Below, piece by piece: positions 46,286 through 53,854 of a stretch of 53,854 nucleotides of DNA; the stretch's first letter is position 1; each line of letters opens with the position of its first letter. Source of the stretch: a virus; IMG/VR virus record IMGVR_UViG_3300046011_006760, positions 1 to 53,854 of that record; one strand, 5' to 3'. The notes beneath the pieces were generated by a model, which had not been told where the DNA came from, made no database searches, and saw nothing but the letters and a program-made list of their open reading frames with translations. Made by a program: the position numbers and the translations under genes.

Positions 46286-48442
46286 TTAAGCTGAACACCC
46301 AAAGCATTCAAATTGAGAATCTTTTGGTTTTTCAACTTGGTTTGCTATTTGATTACTAGCTAATTTAGAATTCGCTTCTAATTTAGATTTAGTTCTAGTG
46401 TAATAAACACCAGTTTTAAGCCCACCTTTCCATGCGTACATAAGCGCGCTGGCTATTTTACCGTATTTTGCATCAGAATGATAAACATTAAGTGATTGAG
46501 ATTGGTCAACATATTTATTTCTAATTATCGATAAATCTAACAATACTCTTTGTGGAATTTCCCAAACATCTTTATATCTATTTCTAATCTCTTCTGGAAT
46601 TTCAACAATGTTTTGAACACTACCTTGATTTTTAATTACTTTATCAATTATGGTTGAATCCCAAAGATTATTTTCAATTAATTCATTAACCAAATATTTG
46701 TTAACAACTAAAAATTCCCCTTGACCAACTCTTCTGGTAAACAAATTTGCAGTTGCTGGTTCAAATGATTCAAACACACCTAACAAAATTGCTGATGAAG
46801 CTGTTGGCATCAAACCTAATAACAAACTGTTATACATAGGAATTGGTTCACCCTCAGGTTTTGGTGACCAACCTTCAATATATGTCTCACCTTTAGAGTA
46901 TCGACTACCTTCCCATGCTGGATAATTCTCACCTTTTTCTTCTGCCAATAACATAGATTCAATAACAGCTGTTTTGTACATTGTTTCGAATATATCTTTA
47001 TTCCATTGTTTAGCTTCTTCGCTCTCAAAAGATATTTTCTTTTTAGCAAAGAAATCAGCTAAACCTGCAACACCAATAGCTAACGCTCTTTGGTCTAAAC
47101 CAGCTTTCTCGCTCCAATTATCACTCCATTTGTTTTTGTCAATCACTTTGTTAAGTGCTCTAACAAGAACTCTAGTTGTTTGCGCGATAGTTTCTAACGT
47201 ATCGTGTTCAGCTAAGTTAACAGATGCTAATGTACATTGTGGTGTGTATTTTGGTTTAGACGCTTGCATTACCTCAATACATAAGTTTGATTGTTTTATA
47301 GGCCCGATATTATCTTGCATATTGCGTTTGTTAGCGTTGTCTTTGAACATAACATAAGGTCTACCACTTTCAACTTGTGATTTAATGATAGCATCAAAAA
47401 TATCCTTAGGATTAACTTTTTTACCTATACCTAAATCAACAGCTTTTTGATATTCAGCGTTGAACTTTTCACCATGTAAATTATATAATGGTTTTAAACC
47501 AGCTTTTTTAATGTCATTAGGACAAAATAAATACCAATCTTCACCTTTCTCCAATTTGTCCATGAACAAATCATTTACAATGATTGATGTAAATAAATCT
47601 TTGGTTCTTAATTCAGCTGAACCAATTGGTAAAGTTAATTCTAAGAAATCCATAATATCTCTATGCCATAAAGATATATATAACGCGCAACTTCCAGAAC
47701 GAGAACCTTGTTTATAAAATCTCATTTTAGATTGAACCATATCGGCAAGTCTTACAACACCACCAGCGTTGCCTTGAAATGACTCTACCATGCTCTCTTT
47801 GCTACGAAGTGGGTCAATTAATAAACCAATACCAGAACCTTCTTTAGATGCCGCAGAAATCTTCTTAAGCGTTTCTTCGATACCTTCAAAAGAATCATCT
47901 TCTAAATGTGTAAGGTTACAGCTAATCATACCACCTCTTTTTTCAATACCAGCATTTGTATATGTTGGTGTTGCAAAATTACCTCTTTTAGATTTTAATT
48001 CTTCTAATAATTCTTCTCTGTCAATATCATTATCACCGTGTAAGTGCATACCTACTCTTTCGTACATACATGACGGTAATTCCAATGGTGTTTTATTTTC
48101 ATCTCTCATTGAGTATTTACTCAAGAATGTTGTTGCTGCAAAAAAATCATAAGTTAAGTCTACTGGTTGTAGTTCTTTACCTATTAATTTTGATTGGCGG
48201 CTTAATAATATACGACCACCTAATAACGAATAATCTGGGTGTTGTATAATTTTATCAGCAGCTTTGAAAGCAATAACTTCGTCAATTTCAGTTGTTGTAA
48301 TATTATCTGTAATTAACGGAATTACTTCTTGGAATAACACATCAGAATCAATTTTTAACCCCTTGGCTTGTGTTTTAATTCTAGTTAGAATTTTGTTAGG
48401 CGTAAACGCCTGTGTCGTTTTGTCTCTTTTTACTATTTTCAT
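46286..48442 (-). CDS. nrdA: Ribonucleotide reductase class I, alpha subunit
   Basis: A 718-residue NrdA that makes deoxynucleotides for phage replication with NrdB. The N-terminal ATP-cone (1-85, VKRDKTTQAFTPNKILTRIK) is the allosteric activity site. The catalytic residues are present: Cys175 in GGMISCNLTH, the NLCIE motif (Asn386, Cys388, Glu390) and Cys403 in PQCTLASVNL. The radical-transfer Tyr pair is in GVYYTRTKS (Tyr680, Tyr681). The C-terminal redox pair is Cys713 and Cys716 in ECFGCSA, closer spaced than the E. coli tail (CxxxxC). It is the last gene of the helicase-nrdB-nrdA operon, 14 nt after nrdB. Confidence 0.97.
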   Translation of the reverse strand: MKIVKRDKTTQAFTPNKILTRIKTQAKGLKIDSDVLFQEVIPLITDNITTTEIDEVIAFKAADKIIQHPDYSLLGGRILLSRQSKLIGKELQPVDLTYDFFAATTFLSKYSMRDENKTPLELPSCMYERVGMHLHGDNDIDREELLEELKSKRGNFATPTYTNAGIEKRGGMISCNLTHLEDDSFEGIEETLKKISAASKEGSGIGLLIDPLRSKESMVESFQGNAGGVVRLADMVQSKMRFYKQGSRSGSCALYISLWHRDIMDFLELTLPIGSAELRTKDLFTSIIVNDLFMDKLEKGEDWYLFCPNDIKKAGLKPLYNLHGEKFNAEYQKAVDLGIGKKVNPKDIFDAIIKSQVESGRPYVMFKDNANKRNMQDNIGPIKQSNLCIEVMQASKPKYTPQCTLASVNLAEHDTLETIAQTTRVLVRALNKVIDKNKWSDNWSEKAGLDQRALAIGVAGLADFFAKKKISFESEEAKQWNKDIFETMYKTAVIESMLLAEEKGENYPAWEGSRYSKGETYIEGWSPKPEGEPIPMYNSLLLGLMPTASSAILLGVFESFEPATANLFTRRVGQGEFLVVNKYLVNELIENNLWDSTIIDKVIKNQGSVQNIVEIPEEIRNRYKDVWEIPQRVLLDLSIIRNKYVDQSQSLNVYHSDAKYGKIASALMYAWKGGLKTGVYYTRTKSKLEANSKLASNQIANQVEKPKDSQFECFGCSA

Positions 48443-48455
48443 ATTTTATTATCAA

Positions 48456-49409
48456 TTAAAAATCTGCGTCAAACATTCCTTCAGTGGTTGTAGGTATTTC
48501 AACTCTAGTATACTCACCATCTCTTTTTTCAAAGAAATTATTTTTAGCCGATAAACCAATTCTAGCCATATAATCTAAAGGGTTTGTTACGTTGAATTCC
48601 ACATCACAACCAAAATCATTAAGAACGATATCTGTTACATATTGTACGTAACGAACCATATCATCTTTTGTCATTCCTTGTAACCCATCTGGCATACTAT
48701 CTTCAACAAATACTTTTTCTATTTCGTAACAACCTAAAATTATGTTTCTAAGTTCCTCTTTTGAAAGTTTGTAATCATCTTTCAAATAATTTTTATACAA
48801 GTTAAGTGCAAACTCATAATGGAATGTTTCATCTCTTAAAATTAATTCATTCATACCACCTAAACCTGGCATTTTATTCTTACTTCTAAACCAAAATACT
48901 CCAGAAAATACACTCGCGAATGAAATACCCTCTACACAAGCAAATGCAACTAATCTATGACCAAAAGACGGATGGTGAATCCAATTTTCAGCCCATGTTG
49001 CTTTTTTAGCAACCGCTTGGTTAGTTTCCATAGCATCGAATAACTCTTCTCTTTCGACTAAATTTTTAATATAGGTTTCAATTAATAGTGAATATCCATT
49101 TGCATGAACTTGTTCTATAAATGTTTGATGACCATAGAAATACTGAGCTTCTAACAACTCAACTTCGTTTAAGAAGTTAGTTGCTAGATTGTCAATAACT
49201 AGACCATCCGATATGGCAAAAAATGCCAATATGTTTTTTAAGTATGTTTTTTCAGCGTCTTTTAGACCCTCGAAATCATCTTTACTTAAATCAATTTCTT
49301 CAGCTACCCAAGTTTGGGCTTCAGCTTTTTTATACATTTGCCACAAATCATTATGTATGATTGGGAAAATAGAATATCTTTTTTTTACGGTACTGTCTTT
49401 TAAATACAT
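48456..49409 (-). CDS. nrdB: Ribonucleotide reductase class I, beta subunit
   Basis: A 317-residue di-metal radical subunit. The metal ligands are Asp40 in EEIDLSKD, then Glu99 and His102 in IEQVHANGYSLLIETY. Tyr106 is at the radical position, and the second set is in ACVEGISFASVF and LRDETFHYEF. A tyrosyl-radical class I enzyme is therefore predicted. LAFFAISDGLVIDNL and the C-terminal tail FDADF match the eukaryotic-type lineage (mouse R2 tail FTLDADF) more than E. coli NrdB. The tail docks into NrdA. The gene starts 2 nt after the helicase stop. Confidence 0.97.
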   Translation of the reverse strand: MYLKDSTVKKRYSIFPIIHNDLWQMYKKAEAQTWVAEEIDLSKDDFEGLKDAEKTYLKNILAFFAISDGLVIDNLATNFLNEVELLEAQYFYGHQTFIEQVHANGYSLLIETYIKNLVEREELFDAMETNQAVAKKATWAENWIHHPSFGHRLVAFACVEGISFASVFSGVFWFRSKNKMPGLGGMNELILRDETFHYEFALNLYKNYLKDDYKLSKEELRNIILGCYEIEKVFVEDSMPDGLQGMTKDDMVRYVQYVTDIVLNDFGCDVEFNVTNPLDYMARIGLSAKNNFFEKRDGEYTRVEIPTTTEGMFDADF

Positions 49410-49411
49410 GT

Positions 49412-50860
49412 TTAAATTTCTTCTTTGTTTAAATTCTCGTTAATTAATGTGTTTAAAACAACCTCTTTATTCAAGATGTTATCTCTGTTTTGTTTTTGTT
49501 CATAAATTTCTCTAACCCTTTGTTGTTCACTAACCTTCTTGTGTTCCTTTTGCTCTGAGTACGTTCTACCGCCTTTGTTTTCACCCATATCAATTTGAAT
49601 TCTAGCGTTATCAAATGTAATGTCTTGGAAAACAATACCGTCTTTACCAAATCTAGATTTTAGTATTGCCATTGTAGCAGTACCACTTTCTTTTTGGTCT
49701 AATGATTTAGCTATCGATACTATGAAGTGACCAATTTGACCTTTTTTGATTGAACCACCTATTTGGTCAGATTCAACAACATCGGCTTTAATTGAGCTTC
49801 TATTACCTTGAACGGCTGTCCATCCAGCTATATCAAATTCGGATAATAATGATTCAAATTGTCTCATTACACTACCCTCACCGACATTAGCATCTGTAAA
49901 TTTTTTAGATGGTTCAACACAATCAATATAATCTAATAATACGATATCTGGTCTAAACCCTTGAGCTGAAAGCTTTCTTATATAATTTCTTATTACTGGT
50001 ATAGTTGTTCCATCACTTGAAAACTTTTTAAGTTTAAGAACACCTTGTTTAGTTTTCATAAGTTCAACCATTTCTTTAAGTTTGTCTTTATGTAAAGACA
50101 AATCGTTTAATGCATAACCAGACCAACAAGCTAAGTGTTTTCTTTGAATTACTTTTGGATTATCTTCAAAGAAAATTTGTAATACATTTTTACCTAAATT
50201 CATAGCTGTGTTAGCAATTTTTGTTATCATTGTTGTTTTTCCAACACCAAAAGGTGCTAAGATAACCGCCAATTCACCCTTAGATAAACCACCATCCATA
50301 ACTTCATCTAAACCTTCAATTCCTGTTGGTATAGGGTTACGGAAATCATCAACTAAAACATTATCAACATTTTCCAAAACATCAACTACATCATCTCTAG
50401 AATCACCATGTTCTAAAGCTTTTCTAAGTATTTTTTCACATTCATCATAACTGTCAATATCACCATTTTCAATAATTCTAGAAATTTCACCAACTGATTT
50501 TTTTAATTCTTGTTGTTTACAGAATTTCATAGCTGATTCTTGAACATAGATACTATCATTTAAATTAGAGTTTTCTATTTTTCTCAATTCTGAAATCAAA
50601 GCTCTTCTGTTTAACTCGTCTGGAATTTTTTCCAATAAACGATATTCTAAACCTTGTTTATCTATAATCGTATCGTCTTGTTCTTTTGCATCAATTATAG
50701 TAGAAACTATTAAACTTAAATTTGTATCTTTAAAGTATTTTGGGTCAATAATGTCTATAATTGAATTAGCAAACCTGCGGTCCGTTAGTAATTGTAATAT
50801 TAATTTGTATTGGTATTCGTTACCTAAATATGAAAAATCTTCTCTTAATTGTTTTGCCAT
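49412..50860 (-). CDS. 41: Replicative DNA helicase (T4 gp41 / DnaB-like)
   Basis: A 482-residue hexameric helicase. The N-terminal domain (1-165) is helical (EYQYKLILQLLTDRRFANSI). The RecA-like domain starts near PTGIEGLDEVMDGGLSKGEL, with Walker A APFGVGKTT (202-210, Lys208). Walker B is in RPDIVLLDYIDCVEPSKKF, and the later motif ESDQIGGSIKKGQIGHFIVS includes the DnaB H4-like element. It unwinds the fork and should load with the primase at 19363-20307. The C-terminal tail is charged and glutamine-rich. It leads the operon with nrdB and nrdA. Confidence 0.93.
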   Translation of the reverse strand: MAKQLREDFSYLGNEYQYKLILQLLTDRRFANSIIDIIDPKYFKDTNLSLIVSTIIDAKEQDDTIIDKQGLEYRLLEKIPDELNRRALISELRKIENSNLNDSIYVQESAMKFCKQQELKKSVGEISRIIENGDIDSYDECEKILRKALEHGDSRDDVVDVLENVDNVLVDDFRNPIPTGIEGLDEVMDGGLSKGELAVILAPFGVGKTTMITKIANTAMNLGKNVLQIFFEDNPKVIQRKHLACWSGYALNDLSLHKDKLKEMVELMKTKQGVLKLKKFSSDGTTIPVIRNYIRKLSAQGFRPDIVLLDYIDCVEPSKKFTDANVGEGSVMRQFESLLSEFDIAGWTAVQGNRSSIKADVVESDQIGGSIKKGQIGHFIVSIAKSLDQKESGTATMAILKSRFGKDGIVFQDITFDNARIQIDMGENKGGRTYSEQKEHKKVSEQQRVREIYEQKQNRDNILNKEVVLNTLINENLNKEEI

Positions 50861-50885
50861 TTATATATAGTTTTTAAAACTGTGT

Positions 50886-50900
50886 AATTATAAATATGGT
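50886..50900 (-). promoter_or_regulatory. Recurrent ACCATATTTATAATT element before the helicase operon
   Basis: The minus strand reads ACCATATTTATAATT, immediately after the terminator hairpin 50898-50926 and 26 nt before the helicase ATG. The distance favours a promoter. Confidence 0.45.
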
Positions 50901-50926
50901 AAAGTAGTGTGAATAACTACTTTACC
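50898..50926 (-). terminator. Terminator hairpin after the 171-aa gene
   Basis: GGTAAAGTAGT (50898-50908) pairs with ACTACTTTACC (50916-50926), an 11-bp perfect stem with a 7-nt loop, overlapping the stop codon at 50917. The U-tract is weak. Confidence 0.75.
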
Positions 50927-51432
50927 AAAAATTCTTTTTGAGATTTTTTCCAAGGCTTTGTTTTACTGTCAATCGTGTAAGTTTTTTGACTTAAATACGT
51001 TCTGATTTCACTCATAATCTCTGGGATTATTTCTCTAACATCGACAGCGTATCTAATTTTAGGTGGAAAATTGTTTCCACTAAATTCAGTTTTAGCAACA
51101 CACTTATCATCAATTTTAATTTCAAATTGAAAGTTGTCTTTTCTGTCAACAACATTTCTAATGTTGTCTTCGGTTTGTTGCATATATGGGTTGTAATTGT
51201 CCCACAAATAAGTTAATGACTTTTTTTGTAAGTAACGCGGTATGATACCTAAAGAACCATGTTGTCCGTTATTCATTCCAGCAATAGATGCCATTAATTC
51301 TTTTAATTCCATTGACTCTAATGATTCTTCATTAAAATCAAAAATGTTAAAATATCTTTGACACACAATATGGTCATTGATATATAAAATGAATTGATAT
51401 CTCAATTCTTCGTTTTTATTATAATCGCTCAT
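50917..51432 (-). CDS. Hypothetical protein in the recombination operon (171 aa)
   Basis: The N-terminal part has ELRYQFILYINDHIVCQRYF (residues 9-28), a two-strand pattern, followed by NNGQHGSLGIIPRYLQKKSL. The C-terminal half is helical with VDVREIIPEIMSEIRTYLSQ and a basic tail. No family name is recognised, but the IVCQRYFNI pattern seems familiar from Bacteroidota phages. It lies 3 nt after the FEN-type nuclease gene and before a terminator, in the uvsX unit. A replication or recombination accessory is inferred from context. Confidence 0.65.
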   Translation of the reverse strand: MSDYNKNEELRYQFILYINDHIVCQRYFNIFDFNEESLESMELKELMASIAGMNNGQHGSLGIIPRYLQKKSLTYLWDNYNPYMQQTEDNIRNVVDRKDNFQFEIKIDDKCVAKTEFSGNNFPPKIRYAVDVREIIPEIMSEIRTYLSQKTYTIDSKTKPWKKSQKEFLVK

Positions 51433-51435
51433 TTT

Positions 51436-52488
51436 TTAAATTGTTTTTGTTTCTCTAGTAATTAATTCTTTAAATGGTATAAGGTAGTTTTCATATCTAG
51501 TTTCACCTATCAATTTTCTTAAACCATCTTTTTCCATGTAACTAAGAACATTCTTGATGCTTCGACCATTTGGGTCTAAATCACCTTCAATTAGAAGTTC
51601 TAACTCTCTTTCGCTATCTTTTGTCATAAATGGATTTTTTAAATCTACTAATTTATAATTTATTTCATAGATTTTATCACCCAACACACTATCCGTTACT
51701 TTGTTGATAATGTTGTCTAATACTGCTAGAGGTTTCTTTTTTTGCTCAGCTCTTTCTTTTTGTATTTCTTTTGCTCTTTCAATTATTTGGGTTAAACTTA
51801 CTTTTCGTTCTTTTAATTCTGGGAAGTGTTTTACCAACGTATCTTCACCTAAACTCTTAATACCTTTGATTGAATCTGAATTATCTCCAACCATTGATTT
51901 TACCAAAGCGGCATTTTCTAAATGATAACAAAAATACGAAGAAAAATTGACATTATCAACATAATTTTTTAAACGTAGGAAATAAATTCTAACATCTTCA
52001 GAAATTAATTGCGCCATGTCCGTATCATTGGTACATATTGTTATTTTTTCATTTTGTTTTTTGTTTAAACAATAATAAGCTATGAAGTCATCACTTTCAA
52101 CGACCTCATGTTTTAATTGTCTAATAAATAATTCTTCTAGATATTGCATCACAACTCTTCTTTCGCGAAGTTCATCTTCGTCTATTGGTTGCGTGCCATT
52201 TAAGTAGTCTTTCCCTCTACTGCTCTTGTAGGGGCTATATATTTCATATCTTAATTTACCACTAAAATTACCATCCCAAAAAACATATACTTTATGATAC
52301 ATGTTCTCAGTTAATAATTTTCTTACCATGGTTAGGAATTGGTAAATACCACCAATATGTTCTCCTTTGTAGTTGTACTCACCCTTGGCACCGAAATACC
52401 CTGATTTGAACAGGGCATTTCCGTCTACCAATAAAGTGTTTTGTATTTTTTGTCTTATTTCACCATTCTTAGGTGGTCTTTTATTCAC
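51436..52488 (-). CDS. rnh: FEN-family 5'-3' nuclease (T4 RNase H-like)
   Basis: A 350-residue flap/5' nuclease that removes RNA primers and flaps on the lagging strand. Acidic metal ligands appear in the FEN order: LLVDGNALF (Asp22), VYVFWDG (Asp72), VVESDDFIAYYC (Glu131, Asp133, Asp134), TICTNDTDMAQLI (Asp155, Asp157) and MVGDNSDSIKGIKSLGEDTL (Asp202, Asp205) with the helix-hairpin-helix that follows. The long C-terminal helical part matches the T4 Rnh layout. It is followed by the 171-aa gene at 3 nt. Together with RNase HII at the other end of the window it gives the phage two primer-removal enzymes. Confidence 0.92.
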   Translation of the reverse strand: MNKRPPKNGEIRQKIQNTLLVDGNALFKSGYFGAKGEYNYKGEHIGGIYQFLTMVRKLLTENMYHKVYVFWDGNFSGKLRYEIYSPYKSSRGKDYLNGTQPIDEDELRERRVVMQYLEELFIRQLKHEVVESDDFIAYYCLNKKQNEKITICTNDTDMAQLISEDVRIYFLRLKNYVDNVNFSSYFCYHLENAALVKSMVGDNSDSIKGIKSLGEDTLVKHFPELKERKVSLTQIIERAKEIQKERAEQKKKPLAVLDNIINKVTDSVLGDKIYEINYKLVDLKNPFMTKDSERELELLIEGDLDPNGRSIKNVLSYMEKDGLRKLIGETRYENYLIPFKELITRETKTI

Positions 52489-52515
52489 GACATTTCTTTT
52501 TAAATGTTAATACTA

Positions 52516-53625
52516 TTAAGCTGACATGTCTTTGCCAGTTAACCCAATTTCTTCTTTCTCAATGATAAAATCATCATACTCAGTATTCAAATGAGCTTTG
52601 ATAAACTCTTTGTGTTGGTCTTTGTAATCATTAATTTTATCTGGGGCCCAATACCCATGTGGTGTAGAAGCAATTTTACCCTTCTGAACAACACCATTTA
52701 CTTGGTTCTTTTCGCATCTAACGCGAGTCTCAACACCAAATTCATATTCCTCACCACCTAATGTAGCTTTAAGTTTCTCAGTACTATGTGTTAATATACC
52801 ACCAAAATGAACAATAAGTCTTGGAGAATAGAAGAAAGCTTCACCACCTTTGTGTTTGATAACTTTATTTTCATTATCAAGCCATATTTGTTGTACCACA
52901 GCAAATGTAGCGGTATAAGGTGAATCTTCGTTTCTAGACGCTGGGATTCTGTAATTGATAAGAGATTTAAAACAATTCGCCAAAGCACCAGCAGTCCATT
53001 GGTTATTTGTTGTTTTTGAAGTAGCTCCTTTGAAACAGTTGATTGAACCTACTGAATCCCAAAAGAATGCTACGTCTCTTGGTAACACACCTTCTTGTTG
53101 TTTATCTAAGATATAATGCATGTGTGTTGATATATCTTCAACTACTGGTTCATATCTTAATGGTTTAGTACCCATTTTGCTATGTTGATGGTCATAATTT
53201 TGATAACGCTTTAACAAATCTGAGTTTCTCATAAAGATAAAATCACCCTTGTAATTTGTTATTTCACCTGTTTCTTCATCAACAACTTCTTCGTATTTAA
53301 CTCCGATGTTTCTAGCATGTTCCCAGTTCCAGTTACCTTCTGTTTCGTAGATAATAGGTAGGATACCTAATTTTTGACAACCAGCAACACCTTCATACAT
53401 TGCAGTTGATTTCCCAGTGTTCGAATAACCTCTAAAACTGGTAAAGAATCCAATTGGAATACCTGGAATCTTTAATGCGTCATGGAATGCTTCTGATAAT
53501 GGAATCCATGATAATTCTTTGTCTTTGACAACATTGTCTAATCCTTCACTTTCTTTAAAATCATCTAAATTAAATTCTTTTTTTGCAATTGTTGTTTTAC
53601 TTGTTTTGGTAGGTTTTACCGCCAT
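52516..53625 (-). CDS. uvsX: RecA-like recombinase UvsX
   Basis: A 369-residue strand-exchange ATPase. Walker A is GYSNTGKST (residues 66-74, Lys72). The RecA-specific Glu follows in IIYETEGNWNW, and Walker B lies in VAFFWDSVGSINCF. The L2-like DNA-binding region surrounds TSKTTNNQWTAGALANCFKS. The C-terminus is acidic to mixed (FIIEKEEIGLTGKDMSA). It pairs single strands made by gp46/gp47 with duplex DNA to prime recombination-dependent replication. It leads the uvsX-rnh unit, directly downstream of SSB, with a terminator hairpin between them. The N-terminal extension (1-40) is basic and probably flexible. Confidence 0.94.
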   Translation of the reverse strand: MAVKPTKTSKTTIAKKEFNLDDFKESEGLDNVVKDKELSWIPLSEAFHDALKIPGIPIGFFTSFRGYSNTGKSTAMYEGVAGCQKLGILPIIYETEGNWNWEHARNIGVKYEEVVDEETGEITNYKGDFIFMRNSDLLKRYQNYDHQHSKMGTKPLRYEPVVEDISTHMHYILDKQQEGVLPRDVAFFWDSVGSINCFKGATSKTTNNQWTAGALANCFKSLINYRIPASRNEDSPYTATFAVVQQIWLDNENKVIKHKGGEAFFYSPRLIVHFGGILTHSTEKLKATLGGEEYEFGVETRVRCEKNQVNGVVQKGKIASTPHGYWAPDKINDYKDQHKEFIKAHLNTEYDDFIIEKEEIGLTGKDMSA

Positions 53626-53657
53626 TTTTAAATATTATTATTCCCTTGTTATTTTAG

Positions 53658-53692
53658 ACCAAAAATGGAGCAATTTCTCACTCCATTTTGGT
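53658..53692 (-). terminator. Terminator hairpin between SSB and uvsX
   Basis: ACCAAAAATGGAG (53658-53670) pairs with CTCCATTTTGGT (53681-53692), with one unpaired A. It lies 18 nt after the SSB stop and may set the expression ratio of SSB to UvsX. Confidence 0.7.
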
Positions 53693-53709
53693 TAATACAC
53701 TTTCTTAGA

Positions 53710-53854
53710 TTAGAAAGGTAAATCATCGTCATCTTCTTCAGTAGAAGCTTGTGTTGATGTTTCAGTAGCTACTTGAGCTTGGATGTTAGATTTAACATTT
53801 TCAATACCCATAGTCAACTCAGATTCTAATTTGTTTTTAGCTTCACTTTCGTTG
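53710..53854 (-). CDS. Single-stranded DNA-binding protein, C-terminal part
   Basis: Only the last 47 residues and the stop (53710-53712) are in the window. They form a helix (NESEAKNKLESELTMGIENV) and a flexible Thr/Ser/Gln-rich linker ending in STEEDDDDLPF. An acidic tip ending DDxLPF or DDDIPF is the protein-interaction tail of bacterial SSB, and gp32-type phage SSBs also end in an acidic tail. Position directly upstream of uvsX fits an SSB. The DNA-binding domain is outside the window, so SSB versus gp32 lineage cannot be decided here. Confidence 0.75.
   Translation of the reverse strand, partial: NESEAKNKLESELTMGIENVKSNIQAQVATETSTQASTEEDDDDLPF

Noticed and set aside
46974-47357. 127-codon plus-strand frame inside nrdA, and similar plus-strand frames throughout the minus-strand genes.
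   Set aside because: They lie antisense to confidently identified genes and encode Ser/Leu/Phe-rich strings typical of reverse-complement shadows.
1-53854. tRNA genes, rRNA, CRISPR arrays, insertion sequences with transposase.
   Set aside because: No cloverleaf-compatible segment, regularly spaced repeat array or transposase/integrase motif was noticed by reading; a covariance-model scan could still find a tRNA or small RNA.

Overview
This 53.9 kb window is AT-rich phage DNA, almost certainly from a large contractile-tailed (T4-like, myovirus-type) phage of a Bacteroidota host. The phage assignment rests on a T4-style gene set: UvsX, gp41-like helicase, gp46/gp47, a FEN-type RNase H, an SSB C-terminus, NrdA/NrdB, and baseplate proteins gp25 and gp6. 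The host assignment is inference from several signals: TAnnTTTG -7 boxes with TTG/TTTG about 20 nt upstream, which is the Bacteroidota promoter form; no Shine-Dalgarno sequences; a Bacteroidota-type Hc1 histone-like protein; SprB-like repeats in a virion protein; and a group-1-like sigma factor of the short Bacteroidota type. Nearly every gene lies on the minus strand, so the gene order is read from high to low coordinates.

Layout from high to low coordinate: the SSB C-terminus and a terminator (53.66-53.85 kb). Then uvsX, the FEN-type nuclease and an unknown gene, ending in a terminator (50.9-53.6 kb). Then a gp41-like helicase, nrdB and nrdA, ending in a terminator (46.2-50.9 kb). Then a long tail/baseplate module (22.1-46.2 kb): gp25, gp6, a very large baseplate protein with SprB-like repeats, several large unassigned virion proteins, an embedded minimal nucleotidyltransferase, and two related fibre-like proteins. 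Then a second replication/recombination block (12.3-22.0 kb): a RuvC-like resolvase, a primase, a PD-(D/E)XK nuclease, gp47 and gp46. A sigma factor gene follows (11.4-12.3 kb). Next is a probable lysis/envelope operon (8.2-11.4 kb) with a degenerate amidase and an overlapping spanin-like pair. Then two unknown, probably virion-associated proteins (4.8-7.9 kb) and a GH19 endolysin (4.1-4.7 kb). A run of small genes includes an Hc1 histone-like protein and a zinc-ribbon microprotein (1.1-4.0 kb). The window ends with RNase HII and the N-terminus of a Ro60/TROVE (DUF2828-like) protein.

Two plus-strand mobile cassettes interrupt the second replication block. Cassette 1 (about 17.04-18.54 kb) holds a truncated terminase-like ATPase fused to a ribbon-helix-helix tail, plus an HNH endonuclease. 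It sits at the 3' end of the PD-(D/E)XK gene. Cassette 2 (about 20.34-21.28 kb) holds a small ribbon-helix-helix protein and a GIY-YIG endonuclease, and sits at the 5' end of the primase gene. In both cases the host gene is intact on one side of the cassette and a diverged fragment of the same gene end lies on the other side. This suggests each cassette arrived with its own replacement copy of the segment it interrupted.

Two classes of candidate promoter are visible. TAnnTTTG boxes precede RNase HII, the TROVE gene, the gp47/gp46 unit, the nuclease and the primase. A second element, ATATTTAT(A/T)A on the sense strand, typically follows a terminator hairpin and lies just upstream of lysis, virion and helicase operons. 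No tRNA, rRNA or CRISPR array was seen. No stretch over 300 bases lacks a gene.
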